From: Gemmatimonadota bacterium
GTDB taxonomy: Bacteria; Gemmatimonadota; Gemmatimonadetes; JACCXV01; JAHWKZ01
Length of the DNA stretch: 19,580 bases
NCBI GenBank assembly: GCA_030641505.1
Contig: DAOWHI010000271.1
Location: 1 to 19,580, forward strand
Reading direction: 5' to 3'
Shown: in pieces, positions 6,733 to 13,819 of the stretch
Layout of the letters: each line of letters begins with the position of its first letter
How positions within the stretch are numbered: position 1 is the stretch's first letter
Made by a program: the position numbers and the translations under genes
Notes under the pieces: model-generated
What the model saw: the letters and a program-made list of their open reading frames with translations, nothing else
Database searches by the model: none
What the model was told of the DNA's origin: nothing

Positions 6733-7262
6733 TTTCGCCAGAAAAAAGTCACGCCGGTATCGCCGTAGCGCCGGGTCTCGCCGGTCGGGGCTGATTTGCT
6801 GAGGGGCCAGTCGGCGGCGTGCTCGATAACGCACACCGACGTCCACCAGTCCCGTTCCACCACGGCATCAACAAGTGGCTCCAGATCGGTCGCGTATGGA
6901 GGATCGCAGAAGACCATATCGTAGGTCGCCCCATCTTCGACGATTTGTCGGCAATAGTCCAGTGCATCGAGAACCACAATCTCCAGCCGCTCATCGAGAT
7001 CAAGCGCCTCTACGTTCCGTTCGAGCGCCGCCTGCGCTCTGGAATTCTGCTCCACACACGTCGCAGTCGTCGCCCCTCTGCTCAACGCCTCGATCGCCAA
7101 CGCACCCGTGCCGGCATAGAGATCGAGTACTCGCGCCCCCCGGACGGCATCGCCGAGGATGTTGAAGATCGCCTCCCGCACTCGATCCGACGTGGGACGC
7201 AAGCCGCCCACTCGCGCGCTGTGAAGCCGGCGCCCACGGAGTTGGCCGGCGATGACCCGCAC
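6729..7262 (-). CDS. rsmD: 16S rRNA (guanine(966)-N2)-methyltransferase
   Basis: A 177-residue Rossmann-fold methyltransferase that modifies G966 of 16S rRNA on assembled 30S subunits. The N-terminal RVIAGQLRGRRL and RPTSDRVREAIFNIL are diagnostic of RsmD. The SAM loop is LDLYAGTGALAIEAL (47-60) and the catalytic motif DPPY is at 120-123. It starts with GTG eight bases after the recJ stop, and its own stop overlaps the coaD start. Length and all motifs are normal. Confidence 0.95.
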   Translation of the reverse strand: MRVIAGQLRGRRLHSARVGGLRPTSDRVREAIFNILGDAVRGARVLDLYAGTGALAIEALSRGATTATCVEQNSRAQAALERNVEALDLDERLEIVVLDALDYCRQIVEDGATYDMVFCDPPYATDLEPLVDAVVERDWWTSVCVIEHAADWPLSKSAPTGETRRYGDTGVTFFWRK

Positions 7263-7270
7263 CCTATTCG

Positions 7271-9016
7271 CTACCCGTGCGCTGGTTCGCCAGCGGTATC
7301 GGGCTGAACGTCGATCACCCGACCCTGAAGCGTCGAGCGCCCCTGAAAGTCGTTTTCTCTTAACCGGCAGGCGATCGTCAACGTTCCCCGATTGAGATCC
7401 ATCTCTTCGAGCAGATGGCCCAGGTTGAAGCCGATCGTGTCCAGCGTCCGACCATCCCCGGCGACGATCATCTTCAGGTGATTGTCACCAACGATCCGCG
7501 GGTACCCACGCGGTGCCACACCACCGATCGCTAACACGGGTTCGGGGTTCCCCGGTCCAAACGGACCGAACCGGGCCAGCGCCAGATAGAGGCGGGCGTC
7601 CACCTCCTCGAGCCGTACCGCGGCGTCAATCGTCAAGCTCGGCACGAGCTGCTCTGGCGCGATCTGATCGCGAGCGACGCCGAGAAATGCATCCCGGAAT
7701 CGCGAAATCGATTCCCGCCGGATGGCCAAACCCGCTGCATGCCGATGGCCGCCGTACGCATCCAAGTGCTGCTCGCATTCACGTAACGCGTTGAGCAGGT
7801 GAAATCCGGCCACGCTCCGAGCCGAGCCGCGGCCCGTTCCGTCGCGGTCGATGGAGATCACGATCGTCGGCCGATGGAAGCGTTCCACGATGCGTGACGC
7901 GACAATCCCGATGACCCCTGGATGCCACTCATCGCCGGCCAACACGATCGCCCGGTCACGCTCCGGATCATACGATTCATCGAGGATCTTGAGCGCTTCG
8001 TCGAGCAGCTGGCGATCGGTTTCCTGGCGCGTCGTGTTGATTCGCTCTAGCTCGTCCGCGATCGAGTTGGCCTCGTCTGGCTCATCGGTGAGCAGCAGCG
8101 CCACACCACGCTCGGCGGCATCCATTCTCCCAATCGCGTTGATCCTCGGCGCGAGCACGAACCCCACCTGCCACGACGACGGCCGCTGCCCGGCGAGCTC
8201 GGTGCGCTCCAACAGCGCTTTCAACCCCGGGTTTCGCGTCCGACCCAGAACATCCAAGCCGTAGTGGATCAACGCCCGGTTCTCCCCGGTCACCGGCACT
8301 AGATCGGCGACCGTGCCGAGCGCCACTAGATCGAGTGCAAACCACAGTTTGTCCCGGTTTCTTCCGGCCGATCGCTCGAGCGCCTCGCACAGCTTGAATG
8401 CAACTCCGACCGCCGCCAGGTTCAGATCTGGATACCCACTATCCACGCGTTTGGGGTTCAGGATCGCGACTGCGGCCGGCAGCTCGGGGCCGGGCTCATG
8501 GTGGTCCGAGACGATCACATCCATGCCAGCCTCCCGTGCGGCACGGACTTCCTCTACCGCGGTCACGCCGCAATCGCAGGTGACGACCAGCTTCACACCA
8601 CGCTCGACTAGTGCCCGCATTCCCTCCAGCGATACGCCGTAGCCTTCTTCCAACCGGTGCGGGATATAGTACGAGGCGTTTGCACCCCGCCATCGGAGGT
8701 AGCGCACCAGAAGCGCGGTCGCCGTAATCCCGTCGACGTCATAGTCGCCGTACACTGCGATCGGCTCGCCGGCCGCAATCGCTTGCTCGACCCGCGCCAC
8801 CGCGATTTCCATGTCTCGCATCCGAAATGGATCGATGAGCGCATCGAGGTTCGGCTGGAGGAACCGCTCGGCCCTCTCCGGCGTGTCGTAACCGCGGCGT
8901 ACCAACAGGTTCGCCACAGGCCTCGGCACACCCAGCGCGGCGGTCAGCAAATCCGCAGCGACGGCGTCAACAGTGGGCGGCCAGCTCCATCGGGGTCTCG
9001 GTGCGCGGGAGTTCAA
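7271..9016 (-). CDS. recJ: Single-stranded-DNA-specific exonuclease RecJ
   Basis: A 581-residue DHH-family 5'-3' exonuclease for recombination and mismatch or base-excision repair. Motifs in order: YGDYDVDG (89-96), VTCDCGVTAVEEV, SDHH (170-173), ALGTVADLVP, RINAIGRM, and the DHHA1 motif GGHRHAAG near 440. A C-terminal OB-like domain follows. The frame is open to an ATG at 9106, but that lies inside the RNase P RNA gene. The family N-terminus begins near PRPRWSWPP, so the only ordinary start between is the TTG at 9016, 23 bases past the rnpB 3' end, with an AGGA very close. The start is therefore less certain than the gene. It is followed by rsmD after eight bases. Confidence 0.93.
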   Translation of the reverse strand: MNSRAPRPRWSWPPTVDAVAADLLTAALGVPRPVANLLVRRGYDTPERAERFLQPNLDALIDPFRMRDMEIAVARVEQAIAAGEPIAVYGDYDVDGITATALLVRYLRWRGANASYYIPHRLEEGYGVSLEGMRALVERGVKLVVTCDCGVTAVEEVRAAREAGMDVIVSDHHEPGPELPAAVAILNPKRVDSGYPDLNLAAVGVAFKLCEALERSAGRNRDKLWFALDLVALGTVADLVPVTGENRALIHYGLDVLGRTRNPGLKALLERTELAGQRPSSWQVGFVLAPRINAIGRMDAAERGVALLLTDEPDEANSIADELERINTTRQETDRQLLDEALKILDESYDPERDRAIVLAGDEWHPGVIGIVASRIVERFHRPTIVISIDRDGTGRGSARSVAGFHLLNALRECEQHLDAYGGHRHAAGLAIRRESISRFRDAFLGVARDQIAPEQLVPSLTIDAAVRLEEVDARLYLALARFGPFGPGNPEPVLAIGGVAPRGYPRIVGDNHLKMIVAGDGRTLDTIGFNLGHLLEEMDLNRGTLTIACRLRENDFQGRSTLQGRVIDVQPDTAGEPAHG

Positions 9017-9039
9017 AATCCTATCTGGTGAAATTGAGT

Positions 9040-9417
9040 GGGATCGGGCGGACGATAAGCCGGGTTCTGTGCCGTGACGCCTATCAGCGATCACGGTGAC
9101 GACCATCGATCTGAGCGGCCTACCCGGAAGTCAAATGCGGCGGGCTACCGCTTCCTTCCCTATTCGGCCTTGCTCCAGAAGGGGTTTGCCGTGCCGCGCC
9201 GCTCGCGCGGACGCGCGGTGGGCTCTTACCCCACCCTTTCACCCTTGCCATGCCCGAAGGCATTCGGCGGTCTGCTCTCTGTGGCACTTTCCGTCACCCC
9301 TGGGGGCGCCTCGCGTTGTACCCTCCGAAAAGGGCCTCCGCGAGCATCCTGCCCTGTGGAGCCCGGACTTTCCTCCGACGACGTAAGTCGCCGGCGGCCG
9401 TCTGTCCGCCCGTTCCC
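9040..9417 (-). ncRNA. rnpB: RNase P RNA, bacterial type A
   Basis: The minus strand carries the universal RNase P core: GAGGAAAGTCCGGGCTCC near the 5' end, then GGAAAGTGCCACAGAGAG and CAGACCGCC, GGCAAGGGTGAAAGGGTG with GGTAAGAGC, and AGAACCCGGCTTATC close to the 3' end. The ends were set by the P1 helix: GGGCGGAC (9411-9404) pairs with GTCCGCCC (9053-9046), and with one mismatch the helix extends to the GGGA/TCCC at 9417 and 9040. This is the catalytic RNA that matures tRNA 5' ends. It begins one base after the RNase H stop and ends 23 bases before the recJ start, so it is probably cut from an operon transcript. Ends are good to a few bases. Confidence 0.95.
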
Positions 9418-9418
9418 G

Positions 9419-9832
9419 CTATGAAAAATGCTCGTCAATGGCCTGATTGGCCAGGTCGTCGGCATGTTCGTTGTCCGAACGCGAGACGTGCTTCACACTG
9501 ACCGAGCCTATCCTCAGCAGAATCTGACTGGCCCGGATGAACCGATCCTTTAGGTCCGGGTCCTTGACTCTGTACTCGCCATTGAGTTGCCGAACCATGA
9601 GCTCCGAGTCCGAGTACACCGTGAGATGGGTTGGCAGGTCGGGTTCAAGCGCCTCGAGCCCGCAGATCAGCGCCTCGTACTCGGCCTGATTGTTGGTTCG
9701 CTTACCCAGGTACACCCAACCCGAGTCTATAACCGAGCCATCGTCGGCTTCGATGACGAACCCCGCGCCAGCCGGACCAGGGTTCCCACGAGCCGCGCCA
9801 TCGGTTCGCAGCACGAGGCGCCGCTCTGCCAA
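9419..9832 (-). CDS. rnhA: Ribonuclease HI family protein
   Basis: A 137-residue RNase H fold with the complete catalytic set: D11 in RTDGAARGNPG, E51 in NQAEYEAL, D75 in YSDSELMV and D125 in NEHADDLAN. It is expected to degrade RNA in RNA:DNA hybrids using two metal ions. It resembles the short RNase HI subfamily often found beside C4 zinc-ribbon proteins. The TTG start at 9832 is supported by GAGGAG (9844-9839) six bases upstream; this site is formed by the last two codons of the upstream zinc-ribbon gene. Its stop is one base before the predicted 5' end of rnpB. Confidence 0.93.
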   Translation of the reverse strand: MAERRLVLRTDGAARGNPGPAGAGFVIEADDGSVIDSGWVYLGKRTNNQAEYEALICGLEALEPDLPTHLTVYSDSELMVRQLNGEYRVKDPDLKDRFIRASQILLRIGSVSVKHVSRSDNEHADDLANQAIDEHFS

Positions 9833-9835
9833 GCG

Positions 9836-10516
9836 TTACTCCTCGTGCGCCGCGTAGACGAGCACGCCGCAAGCCTCGCAGGTGTAGATCCTGCCGTGGT
9901 GAGTGATCTCGCGCACTACCTGAGGCGGGAAATAACCATGGCACGAGCCGCACGCACTGCCGTGCAGCGGCACCAGCGCTGGGAATCGCTGCACGCGCCG
10001 AAGCCGATCATAGACTCGGTACAACTGATCATCGACCTTCTCGGCGACCAGATTCCGTCGGCGCTCCTCGGTCGCCAACTGCTGGTCGAGCGCCGCCGTC
10101 TCGGAATCAATGGATTGCAACTCGTCGTGCGCCGCTTCACGCTTCTGGGCTAGCTCAACCTCGATTTCAGCCAACCGATTTGTGTCCTGTTCGATCGTAT
10201 CCATCAGCTCGAGGACTTCGGTTTCAAGCTCCCCGATCGTCCGCTTAGCGCCCTGGATCTCGGTCAACAACGCGCTGTATGCCACGTTAGTCTTAACCTG
10301 GTTCAGCTGCGCCTCGTACTTGTCACGTTGACGCTGCTGAACCTCGAGCTCGCCCTCACGATTGCGACGATCGAGGCGGGCCCGCTCTACCGCATCCTCG
10401 AGCCCCTGCTTTTCGTTCTCCAGCGCGATGATCTCGCTGGCCACCTCAGCCCGCCGGACGGGCAACTGATCGCGCCGGGTCGACAGCTCCACGATCCGCA
10501 TGTCGACGGCTTGCAA
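9836..10516 (-). CDS. C4-type zinc-ribbon coiled-coil protein (CT398/DUF164-like)
   Basis: At least 226 residues. Residues 1 to about 170 are a charged, heptad-like antiparallel coiled coil containing the family segment YSALLTEIQGAKR (80-92). A C-terminal zinc ribbon has C189-C192 (CGSCHGYFPPQ) and C213-C216 (CEACG). This is the CT398-like family, with suggested roles in nucleic-acid or secretion-associated complexes but no settled function. The TTG at 10516 is the first ordinary start. The in-frame codons before it (LKLAVLID ahead of LQAVD) look like the true family N-terminus, so translation may begin at a CTG (10534 or 10540) behind GGGGGTGAG. It is first in the cluster; a strong terminator lies just upstream. 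Confidence 0.88.
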   Translation of the reverse strand: MQAVDMRIVELSTRRDQLPVRRAEVASEIIALENEKQGLEDAVERARLDRRNREGELEVQQRQRDKYEAQLNQVKTNVAYSALLTEIQGAKRTIGELETEVLELMDTIEQDTNRLAEIEVELAQKREAAHDELQSIDSETAALDQQLATEERRRNLVAEKVDDQLYRVYDRLRRVQRFPALVPLHGSACGSCHGYFPPQVVREITHHGRIYTCEACGVLVYAAHEE

Positions 10517-10551
10517 GTCAATTAGAACAGCCAGCTTCAGCTCTCACCCCC

Positions 10552-10585
10552 AAAAAAAAGAAGGTGTACCAGGCGGTACACCTTC
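10552..10585 (-). terminator. strong Rho-independent terminator/attenuator upstream of the zinc-ribbon gene
   Basis: On the minus strand a perfect 11-base stem (GAAGGTGTACC/GGTACACCTTC) with a 4-base loop is followed directly by eight T (10559-10552). It is oriented toward the zinc-ribbon gene and ends 11 to 35 bases before its possible starts. That leaves almost no room for a promoter in between. It must either end a short minus-strand RNA or attenuate the downstream operon. Confidence 0.88.
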
Positions 10586-10795
10586 GGATCCCTACGGAGG
10601 GACGTTCGAACCCCCCTCGGATGGCGGCGTCGACAGCCCATCCAGGCCGTTGAACACCCCGCTTTCGCCGCCTTGTAGCGACCGTACATCACCAGCTCAC
10701 TCGTGCGCCACATTTAGTCAAACCTACCCCGATCCGAGTGAGCCGTCCAGCGGACTCAAGACAGGCGAGCTACATTCCTGCCACGGACGTTTGCC
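10586..10795 (-). ncRNA. candidate structured leader or small RNA ending in the 10552-10585 terminator
   Basis: No protein frame is convincing here. On the minus strand the stretch is GC-rich and foldable. GGCGGCG/CGCCGCC pairs 10666-10672 with 10623-10629, GAGGG/CCCTC closes a hairpin near 10597-10618 around a GTTCGAAC palindrome, and the terminator hairpin follows. I do not recognise SRP RNA, tmRNA or a known riboswitch, and no strong promoter was found. The lipoprotein gene at 10796 is divergent, so part of this DNA must also hold its promoter. The boundaries are approximate and the RNA is inferred mainly from the terminator. Confidence 0.35.
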
Positions 10796-11299
10796 ATGCA
10801 ATCGAAGCTCATTCTCTTGACGATCGCTTTTCTCGCTTGTGACAGTGATGATGGGTTCTCACCGACCGCATCGGCGTCCGGTGGCTTGCGCGTCAGCGGC
10901 GGGTGGACCGAGATCCGCGGCGTCCGAGAGAACAGCTGCTCCACGCGTCTACCAAAGATCGCCTCCCAGCACATCTCGATTCTGCAGGCTGATGGCTTGC
11001 TGACCGTTCGCACACCAGCCGGGCATGAACGGTCGGGAACGATCGATACCGAGACGGGCGATTTCGAGCTCGACACGTTTCTGGAGATCGCCGGCGAAAC
11101 ATGGACGGGAGAACAGCGAGGCCGGTTTTTCTCAGCCGACAGCTACGGGGCCAGAACGTTCGTCAACCTCGTCGACACGGCGACCGAAGCCGCCGATTCT
11201 TGCCGCGTGGTAACGTCCGATGTCGGGCAGAAAGGGACGCGGTCGATCGCCGAGGGAGTCGAAAGCGAAGAACCTGAAACGCCTGCGGCAAGACCCTAA
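10796..11299 (+). CDS. small lipoprotein of unknown function
   Basis: A 167-residue protein with a short hydrophobic signal (1-14) ending in FLAC, giving lipidated Cys15. The -3 residue is Phe, so the lipobox is imperfect. Asp follows the cysteine. The mature part is about 120 residues and beta-prone, with Cys48 and Cys136 that could form a disulfide, then a charged, probably disordered tail. No family is recognised. Its layout (lipidated Cys-Asp, a Trp/Tyr near the start, Cys pair about 90 residues apart, an ITG/GTID-type strand and an (F)xEI strand) resembles the lipoprotein at 15965-16426. It begins a short plus-strand island. No clear ribosome binding site was seen. Confidence 0.7.
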   Translation: MQSKLILLTIAFLACDSDDGFSPTASASGGLRVSGGWTEIRGVRENSCSTRLPKIASQHISILQADGLLTVRTPAGHERSGTIDTETGDFELDTFLEIAGETWTGEQRGRFFSADSYGARTFVNLVDTATEAADSCRVVTSDVGQKGTRSIAEGVESEEPETPAARP

Positions 11300-11304
11300 C
11301 TGGG

Positions 11305-11583
11305 TCAGTTGATCGAAAACTCCACGCGTCCGACCAGATCCCCGTATGGGGCGTCGCCCTGCCTGTTGCCGTTGTAGAGCCGGACCTCATAACGCCCGGG
11401 AGTACTTGCCGGCTGAGAGTTAAAACGACGCTGCCCGCTCACCCGACGAGACAGCTGTTCGCGGATCGGCGAACCCAGCTCGTTACCGGCGCGGAGATGA
11501 TCGCCAGAGGCAAAGGGCGGCCAAATCCCTCTACGTTGCCAACGCTCTTTGGCGTGGTCATTTAGAGGCGGGGATTCAGTTTC
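11305..11583 (-). pseudogene. C-terminal remnant of an unidentified beta-rich protein
   Basis: A minus-strand frame with no start near its upstream end reads plausible protein to a TGA at 11305. The last part, PASTPGRYEVRLYNGNRQG then APYGDLVGRVEFSIN, looks like the final beta strands of a secreted Ig-like or sandwich domain. The only ordinary start in frame is a GTG near 11439, which would give 45 residues. Upstream the frame is closed by a TGA at 11584-11586. It overlaps the upstream extension of the plus-strand TPR gene on the opposite strand, and both cannot be real across 11424-11583. The likeliest reading is a truncated gene end left by a rearrangement. Confidence 0.45.
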
Positions 11584-11642
11584 TCAACGACGACGCGGGG
11601 CAACTGGTCGAGACACTCCCGGGCGCACCGCCTGACTATCCG
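11424..11642 (+). pseudogene. start-less upstream extension of the TPR gene
   Basis: The frame of the downstream TPR gene is open from 11424 and reads natural-looking protein from about 11517 (AAKSLYVANALWRGHLEAG, then FLNDDAGQLVETLPGAPPDYP). There is no ATG, GTG or TTG in this stretch; only one CTG occurs. The protein-like quality fades upstream of about 11500, near where the opposite-strand remnant begins to read well. This suggests that the original N-terminal part of a larger gene was lost. Confidence 0.5.
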
Positions 11643-12275
11643 GTGAGCGATGAACCGGGGACAGCGGGTCGTCGTGTCGCCTACCCATTCTGGGCGCTCG
11701 TCGCGGGATCGCCTGTACCGGCAGAGGGAGTCGATCTGATCGCGATTGACAGACTTGCCGAGAACCATACTGTTTTCTACTCCGGTGTGATCGCGGCAGA
11801 GCTTGGGCATTGGACCGATCATAACCATGCGATCGAAGAACTCGAACGGCGCGAGGACCGTGCTTGGGCGGCGGCGGATTCCGCTGCCGCTTTCGAAGCG
11901 GGGGGCCGAGCGAGAGCCTTGACAGGCTATGGGCTCTGGCGGCAAGGACGGTCGGCTGCCGCTCTTCCGCTCCTGGAAGATCCGCTCGCGCTGAACCTCT
12001 GGCTCGTGCGCTGGTGGCTGGGCCAGCTATACGTGGAGTTGAACCGGTTTAGGGATGCAGAGTGGGTCTATCGCTCTTACAGTTACCTCAATGCACTTTC
12101 CATCGAACCGCTCGCCCAGAACCAACTAGGCAAGATCTACGAAGCGCTCGGGGAATACGACAAAGCGAGGGAGTCGTATGAGTACTTCGTCGAGTACTGG
12201 CGGGACGCCGACCCAGAACTGCAGCCGATCGTCGAGGAGGCACGTCGGGCGCTGGCCCTACTCGAGGGGCGCTAG
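11643..12275 (+). CDS. TPR-repeat protein, probably the C-terminal part of a larger, 5'-truncated gene
   Basis: 210 residues from a GTG at 11643 that has no ribosome binding site. The sequence is helical, with tetratricopeptide-like repeats. AQNQLGKIYEALGEYDKARESYEYF and WRDADPELQPIVEEARRAL near the C-terminus are typical of the last repeats of large TPR or protein-kinase-TPR proteins. TPRs mediate protein-protein contacts; no catalytic domain remains. Because the frame continues upstream without a start, this is probably a gene fragment, although translation from the GTG or the upstream CTG cannot be excluded. It converges on the adenylate cyclase gene, with four bases between the stops. Confidence 0.65.
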   Translation: MSDEPGTAGRRVAYPFWALVAGSPVPAEGVDLIAIDRLAENHTVFYSGVIAAELGHWTDHNHAIEELERREDRAWAAADSAAAFEAGGRARALTGYGLWRQGRSAAALPLLEDPLALNLWLVRWWLGQLYVELNRFRDAEWVYRSYSYLNALSIEPLAQNQLGKIYEALGEYDKARESYEYFVEYWRDADPELQPIVEEARRALALLEGR

Positions 12276-12279
12276 TTCC

Positions 12280-13392
12280 CTATCCGTGACCAGGGATTGG
12301 GGGCAGCTCCATCGTCGCCGAGTCTTCAGCCTCTGCGAGAGTGTAGATCCGCTTTGTCCCGAAACCCTTGACCTCCGCCTCGCCACGGTCGATGAAGTGG
12401 AAATCTGATTTGATCAGCTCATGCATCTCGTCACAGAGGGTGATCTGCATGGGGGCAGAGAGCGCCTCCATGCGGGCGGCGAGATTCACACCGGGGCCGA
12501 AGATATCGTAGACGTACTTCTGGATACCGACCATCGAACCGATCAACGCACCAGTATTGATCCCGATCCGACACCGCCACTGCTCTTCATGCTGCGAATT
12601 CCGCCGCTTTAAGTATCGGACGAACAGCAGAGCGACCCGGGCGATGTTCTGGGCGTGGTCCATGACCGCTTCGGGAACGCCGGACACGGCGACGTAGGCA
12701 TCGCCAACCGTTTTTATCCGCTCGCAATTGTGTCGCTCGACGATAAAGTCAAAGGCGCTGAAGATCTCGTTGAGTTCTGAGATCAGCCCAGTGGGGTCCT
12801 GTGAGATCGTCATCTCGGTGAAATCGACGAAGTCAAGCATGAGAACCGAAGCCGAGTCGAACCGCTGTGGCGTTGCGACGCCGAAGGATTCGATTTCCTC
12901 GTAGACCTTCCTCGGCATGATGTTGAGCAGCAGTTTCTCGGCGCGATCTTTCTCCCGCTGCAGCGTGCGGTTCTGTTTCTCCACCATCTTCGAATACGAC
13001 TCGATCATGTATTCGAGCTCTTTGAGCTTGGAGATGTTCTGACACTCAACGATGAGGTGTCGCACACCCTCGTCGGTAGGCATCGTGACAACGAGGGCAA
13101 TCGACACATCACGCCGTCCGACGCGAACTTGGACCTCGGCTGTGTACGGACGCCCCTTGTCCATGCGCTCACGGAGCCGCTCGACGTTGACATCGGGAAA
13201 GAGATCGGTGAGCACAGTCGATCGGTCCTCGACGTGCGAAAACCACTCACCCAAGCGCTTGTTGTGAAAGATGATTGTGAGCGACTCGGGATCGAGGATG
13301 GCGAGACCGACCGCGGTCGACTCGAGCAACATCTCGTTGAACCGATCGAGATTGAGCGAGCTTCCGCCCTTCTCGTTGCTGTCTTCGGTCAC
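12280..13392 (-). CDS. PAS-domain class III adenylate cyclase
   Basis: 370 residues. A PAS domain (about 15-125: AVGLAILDPESLTIIFHN onward) is followed by a signalling coiled coil and the LLLNIMPRKVYEEI linker (about 153-166), then a class III cyclase domain. Catalytic residues are intact: metal ligands D187 (LDFVDFTEM) and D231 (VGDAYVAVSG), transition-state N303 and R307 (VNLAARM). Purine-selecting positions are K227 (RIKTVGD) and D296 (YDIFG), the adenylate pattern rather than Glu/Cys of guanylate cyclases. It therefore should make cAMP. There is no membrane segment, so it is cytosolic. The GTG at 13392 overlaps the globin stop as GTGA; an in-frame TTG seven codons upstream is less likely. 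The PAS input is presumably modulated by ligand or by the coupled globin. Confidence 0.92.
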   Translation of the reverse strand: MTEDSNEKGGSSLNLDRFNEMLLESTAVGLAILDPESLTIIFHNKRLGEWFSHVEDRSTVLTDLFPDVNVERLRERMDKGRPYTAEVQVRVGRRDVSIALVVTMPTDEGVRHLIVECQNISKLKELEYMIESYSKMVEKQNRTLQREKDRAEKLLLNIMPRKVYEEIESFGVATPQRFDSASVLMLDFVDFTEMTISQDPTGLISELNEIFSAFDFIVERHNCERIKTVGDAYVAVSGVPEAVMDHAQNIARVALLFVRYLKRRNSQHEEQWRCRIGINTGALIGSMVGIQKYVYDIFGPGVNLAARMEALSAPMQITLCDEMHELIKSDFHFIDRGEAEVKGFGTKRIYTLAEAEDSATMELPPIPGHG

Positions 13393-13754
13393 GCGTTCTG
13401 GCTGACGATCCAAGACTTCCGGCTCTCGAGATCTTTGATGATGAACTGAATGTCGTCCGGGCCAAACTCGAAATCTTCAAGCGTCTCCTCGAAGAGCATC
13501 ATGACCTCGGCGAACGCGGTATCTGTGATGTCGAGGTGCTCGTGCAGTTGTTGAAGTTGCTCATTCGTATAGCTAGCGGGACCGCCCATGACGTGGGACA
13601 CGAACTTCGTCTGATGGTCGATCAGCCGACGCATGTCGACATCCTCGAAGTAGGGCCCCGTCACATCAGAGTCGAGCAACTTGTCGTAAAGGGCCATAAC
13701 GACCTTGCTGACGCTGGCGAACCCGCCGTAACGCTCGAACATCGTCCCAGCCAT
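13389..13754 (-). CDS. Group I truncated hemoglobin
   Basis: 121 residues with the 2-on-2 globin layout of TrHbN. The N-terminal FERYGGFASVSKVV is followed by Y23 at B10, Q48 at E11, the segment MGGPASYTNEQL (56-67), and proximal heme ligand H71 in QLHEHLDIT. The Tyr-B10/Gln-E11 pair is the distal network of mycobacterial TrHbN that binds O2 tightly and detoxifies NO. AGGAG (13765-13761) lies six bases before the ATG. Its stop overlaps the start of the PAS-cyclase gene, so the two are translated together. Possible roles are NO/O2 scavenging or heme-based sensing for the cyclase; which one is not decided by sequence. Confidence 0.93.
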   Translation of the reverse strand: MAGTMFERYGGFASVSKVVMALYDKLLDSDVTGPYFEDVDMRRLIDHQTKFVSHVMGGPASYTNEQLQQLHEHLDITDTAFAEVMMLFEETLEDFEFGPDDIQFIIKDLESRKSWIVSQNA

Positions 13755-13819
13755 GAAGTGCTCCTGGATTTACCGGTAGAGTAGCGGTCGTGGATAGTAC
13801 TGGAATCGCCCCGTTCGGG

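Noticed and set aside
9017..9106. RecJ starting at the ATG at 9106
   Set aside because: The extra 30 codons are the 3' part of rnpB, and the RecJ family N-terminus begins at about PRPRWSWPP.
9074..9424. Open frames on either strand across 9074-9465
   Set aside because: This interval is the RNase P RNA gene; its conserved core and P1 pairing explain the sequence and no protein family is visible.
10552..10620. T-box riboswitch, because of CGTCCCT and a GGTGTACC-like motif before the terminator
   Set aside because: The canonical GGTGGNACCGCG element and specifier loop are absent, and the matching bases are simply part of the terminator stem.
10597..10620. tRNA or tmRNA T-arm, because of GTTCGAAC
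   Set aside because: The flanking stem does not pair as a T-arm and there is no acceptor stem, anticodon arm or CCA end.
13250..13285. Second Rex-like site (two TTGTGA words)
   Set aside because: The words are in the same orientation, inside the cyclase coding region, and do not form a palindrome.
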